NCBI RefSeq assembly: GCF_900103585.1
Contig: NZ_FNHV01000001.1
Coordinates: 686,387-750,386, forward strand
Origin: Streptomyces sp. cf386
GTDB lineage: Bacteria > Actinomycetota > Actinomycetes > Streptomycetales > Streptomycetaceae
Length of the DNA stretch: 64,000 bases
Direction of reading: 5' to 3'
Notes under the pieces: model-generated
The model's database searches: none
What the model was told of the DNA's origin: nothing
The model's input: the letters and a program-made list of their open reading frames with translations, nothing else
Program-made: the position numbers and the translations under genes
In this document: piece by piece, positions 63,488-64,000 of the stretch
Layout: each line of letters opens with the position of its first letter
How positions within the stretch are numbered: the stretch's first letter is position 1

Positions 63488-64000
63488 CTATCGACGGGAC
63501 GTGGCCCGGCTTCGCCGGTACATGATGGTTCCGGCGATCAGCAGCGCCCCACTGGCCGCCACGCCCGCGATGACGCTCTCGGCGCCGGTGTCCGGCATCT
63601 GGGGGTGATCCGGCTTCTCGGACGGAGGCGTCGGGGGCTCGTGGTGGGGCGGCGTCTTGCTGGGCGTGGGTTCGGGTGTGTGCGGTTCCTCGTCGCCGTA
63701 CCCGTCGCCGTACCCATAGCCGTAGCCGTGTTCGGTCGGCTTGTCGGAGCCGTAGCCCTCGTCGCTGGGCTCCTTGCCGTAGCCCTTGTCGCTCGACTCC
63801 TCGCCGTAGCCGTAGCCGTAGCCGTCGTCGCTCGGCTTCTCGGAGCCATAGCCATGGTCCTTCGGCTTCTCGGAGCCATAGCCGTCGTCGCTCGGCTTGT
63901 CGGATCCGTAGCCGTGATCCTTCGGCTTCTCTGACCCGTAGCCATGGTCCTTCGGCTTCTCTGACCCGTAGCCGTGATCCTTCGGCTTCTCTGACCCGTA
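63488..64000 (-). CDS. Repeat-rich cell-wall-anchored protein, partial
   Basis: Only the C-terminal 170 residues are in the window. The upstream part consists of ten-residue repeats GYGSEKPKDH with variants (GYGSDKPSDD, GYGSEKPSDD), then a GYGYGYG stretch and a Pro/His/Thr-rich spacer (TPEPTPSKTPPHHEPPTPPS). It ends with MPDTGAE, a membrane segment (SVIAGVAASGALLIAGTIMY) and a basic tail RRSRATSRR: an LPXTG-like sorting signal with Met at the first position. A surface protein attached by a Streptomyces sortase is likely. Confidence 0.85.
   Translation of the reverse strand, partial: YGSEKPKDHGYGSEKPKDHGYGSEKPKDHGYGSDKPSDDGYGSEKPKDHGYGSEKPSDDGYGYGYGEESSDKGYGKEPSDEGYGSDKPTEHGYGYGYGDGYGDEEPHTPEPTPSKTPPHHEPPTPPSEKPDHPQMPDTGAESVIAGVAASGALLIAGTIMYRRSRATSRR
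63690..64000 (-). repeat. 30-bp tandem repeats coding GYGSEKPKDH
   Basis: In-frame 30-bp units continue past the window edge. The three outermost copies are nearly identical at DNA level (GTAGCCGTGATCC or GTAGCCATGGTCC starts), while inner copies diverge (SDKPSDD, EESSDKG, KEPSDEG, SDKPTEH), a gradient typical of recent end expansion. Confidence 0.85.

Noticed and set aside
63690..64000. 30-bp tandem repeats as CRISPR or satellite DNA
   Set aside because: They are in frame and encode ten-residue peptide repeats of a surface protein with a sorting signal.

Overview
The window is high-GC actinobacterial DNA, almost certainly Streptomyces. The non-phage part carries typical Streptomyces signatures: an XRE regulator with a DUF397 partner and an anti-sigma-like ATPase, a bioF-bioBAD locus, a c-di-AMP riboswitch in front of an NlpC/P60 hydrolase, and a common Streptomyces intergenic repeat. 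About 39.9 kb on the left is a siphovirus-type prophage whose left end lies outside the window. The right 24 kb is chromosome. No rRNA, tRNA, insertion sequence or CRISPR array was seen.

Prophage layout. Nearly everything is on the minus strand, so it reads from about 37 kb down to 1. Order in transcription: repressor-like XRE gene with an apparently leaderless promoter (36.9 kb); an excisionase-like gene; a tightly overlapping early operon (36.4-25.4 kb) with ERF annealing protein plus YqaJ exonuclease, two WhiB-family regulators, an HU protein and a replication-initiator-like protein whose coding sequence contains iterons; a plus-strand HTH gene facing a small membrane/RHH cassette across a double palindromic operator (24.9 kb); a lipoprotein; then the late genes: terminase small and large, portal, MuF-like minor capsid, Rmf/CrpP-like protein, scaffold, major capsid, connectors, major tail, tail chaperones with a -1 frameshift, tape measure, minor tail proteins, amidase, holin, a collagen-like membrane protein and cargo genes. 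On the plus strand at the right end are a second XRE protein, a membrane protein and the tyrosine integrase. The prophage abuts a clpP gene.

Chromosome layout. clpP and a small partner; riboswitch plus NlpC/P60 hydrolase; LysE exporter divergent from its LysR regulator; ATPase / XRE-DUF5753 / DUF397; biotin locus (bioF divergent from bioB-bioA-bioD); large LuxR regulator divergent from a secreted lipase; methyltransferase; RHH antitoxin with Fic/Doc-like toxin and a palindromic operator; MacB-type ABC exporter; F420-type oxidoreductase; GNAT; two CNNM/CorC-type membrane proteins behind a structured leader; SGNH hydrolase; and a partial sortase-substrate-like protein with 10-residue repeats.

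The most interesting points are: (1) a conserved Streptomyces-phage minor tail protein that looks split by insertion of a complete PhoD-like phosphatase; (2) an iteron array inside the phage initiator gene, laid out like the lambda O/ori arrangement; (3) a WhiB domain fused to an Lsr2-like C-terminal DNA-binding domain; (4) two AACCCTAGGGTT palindromes exactly 21 bp apart controlling a divergent phage region; (5) a Cys/His repeat tail on biotin synthase.
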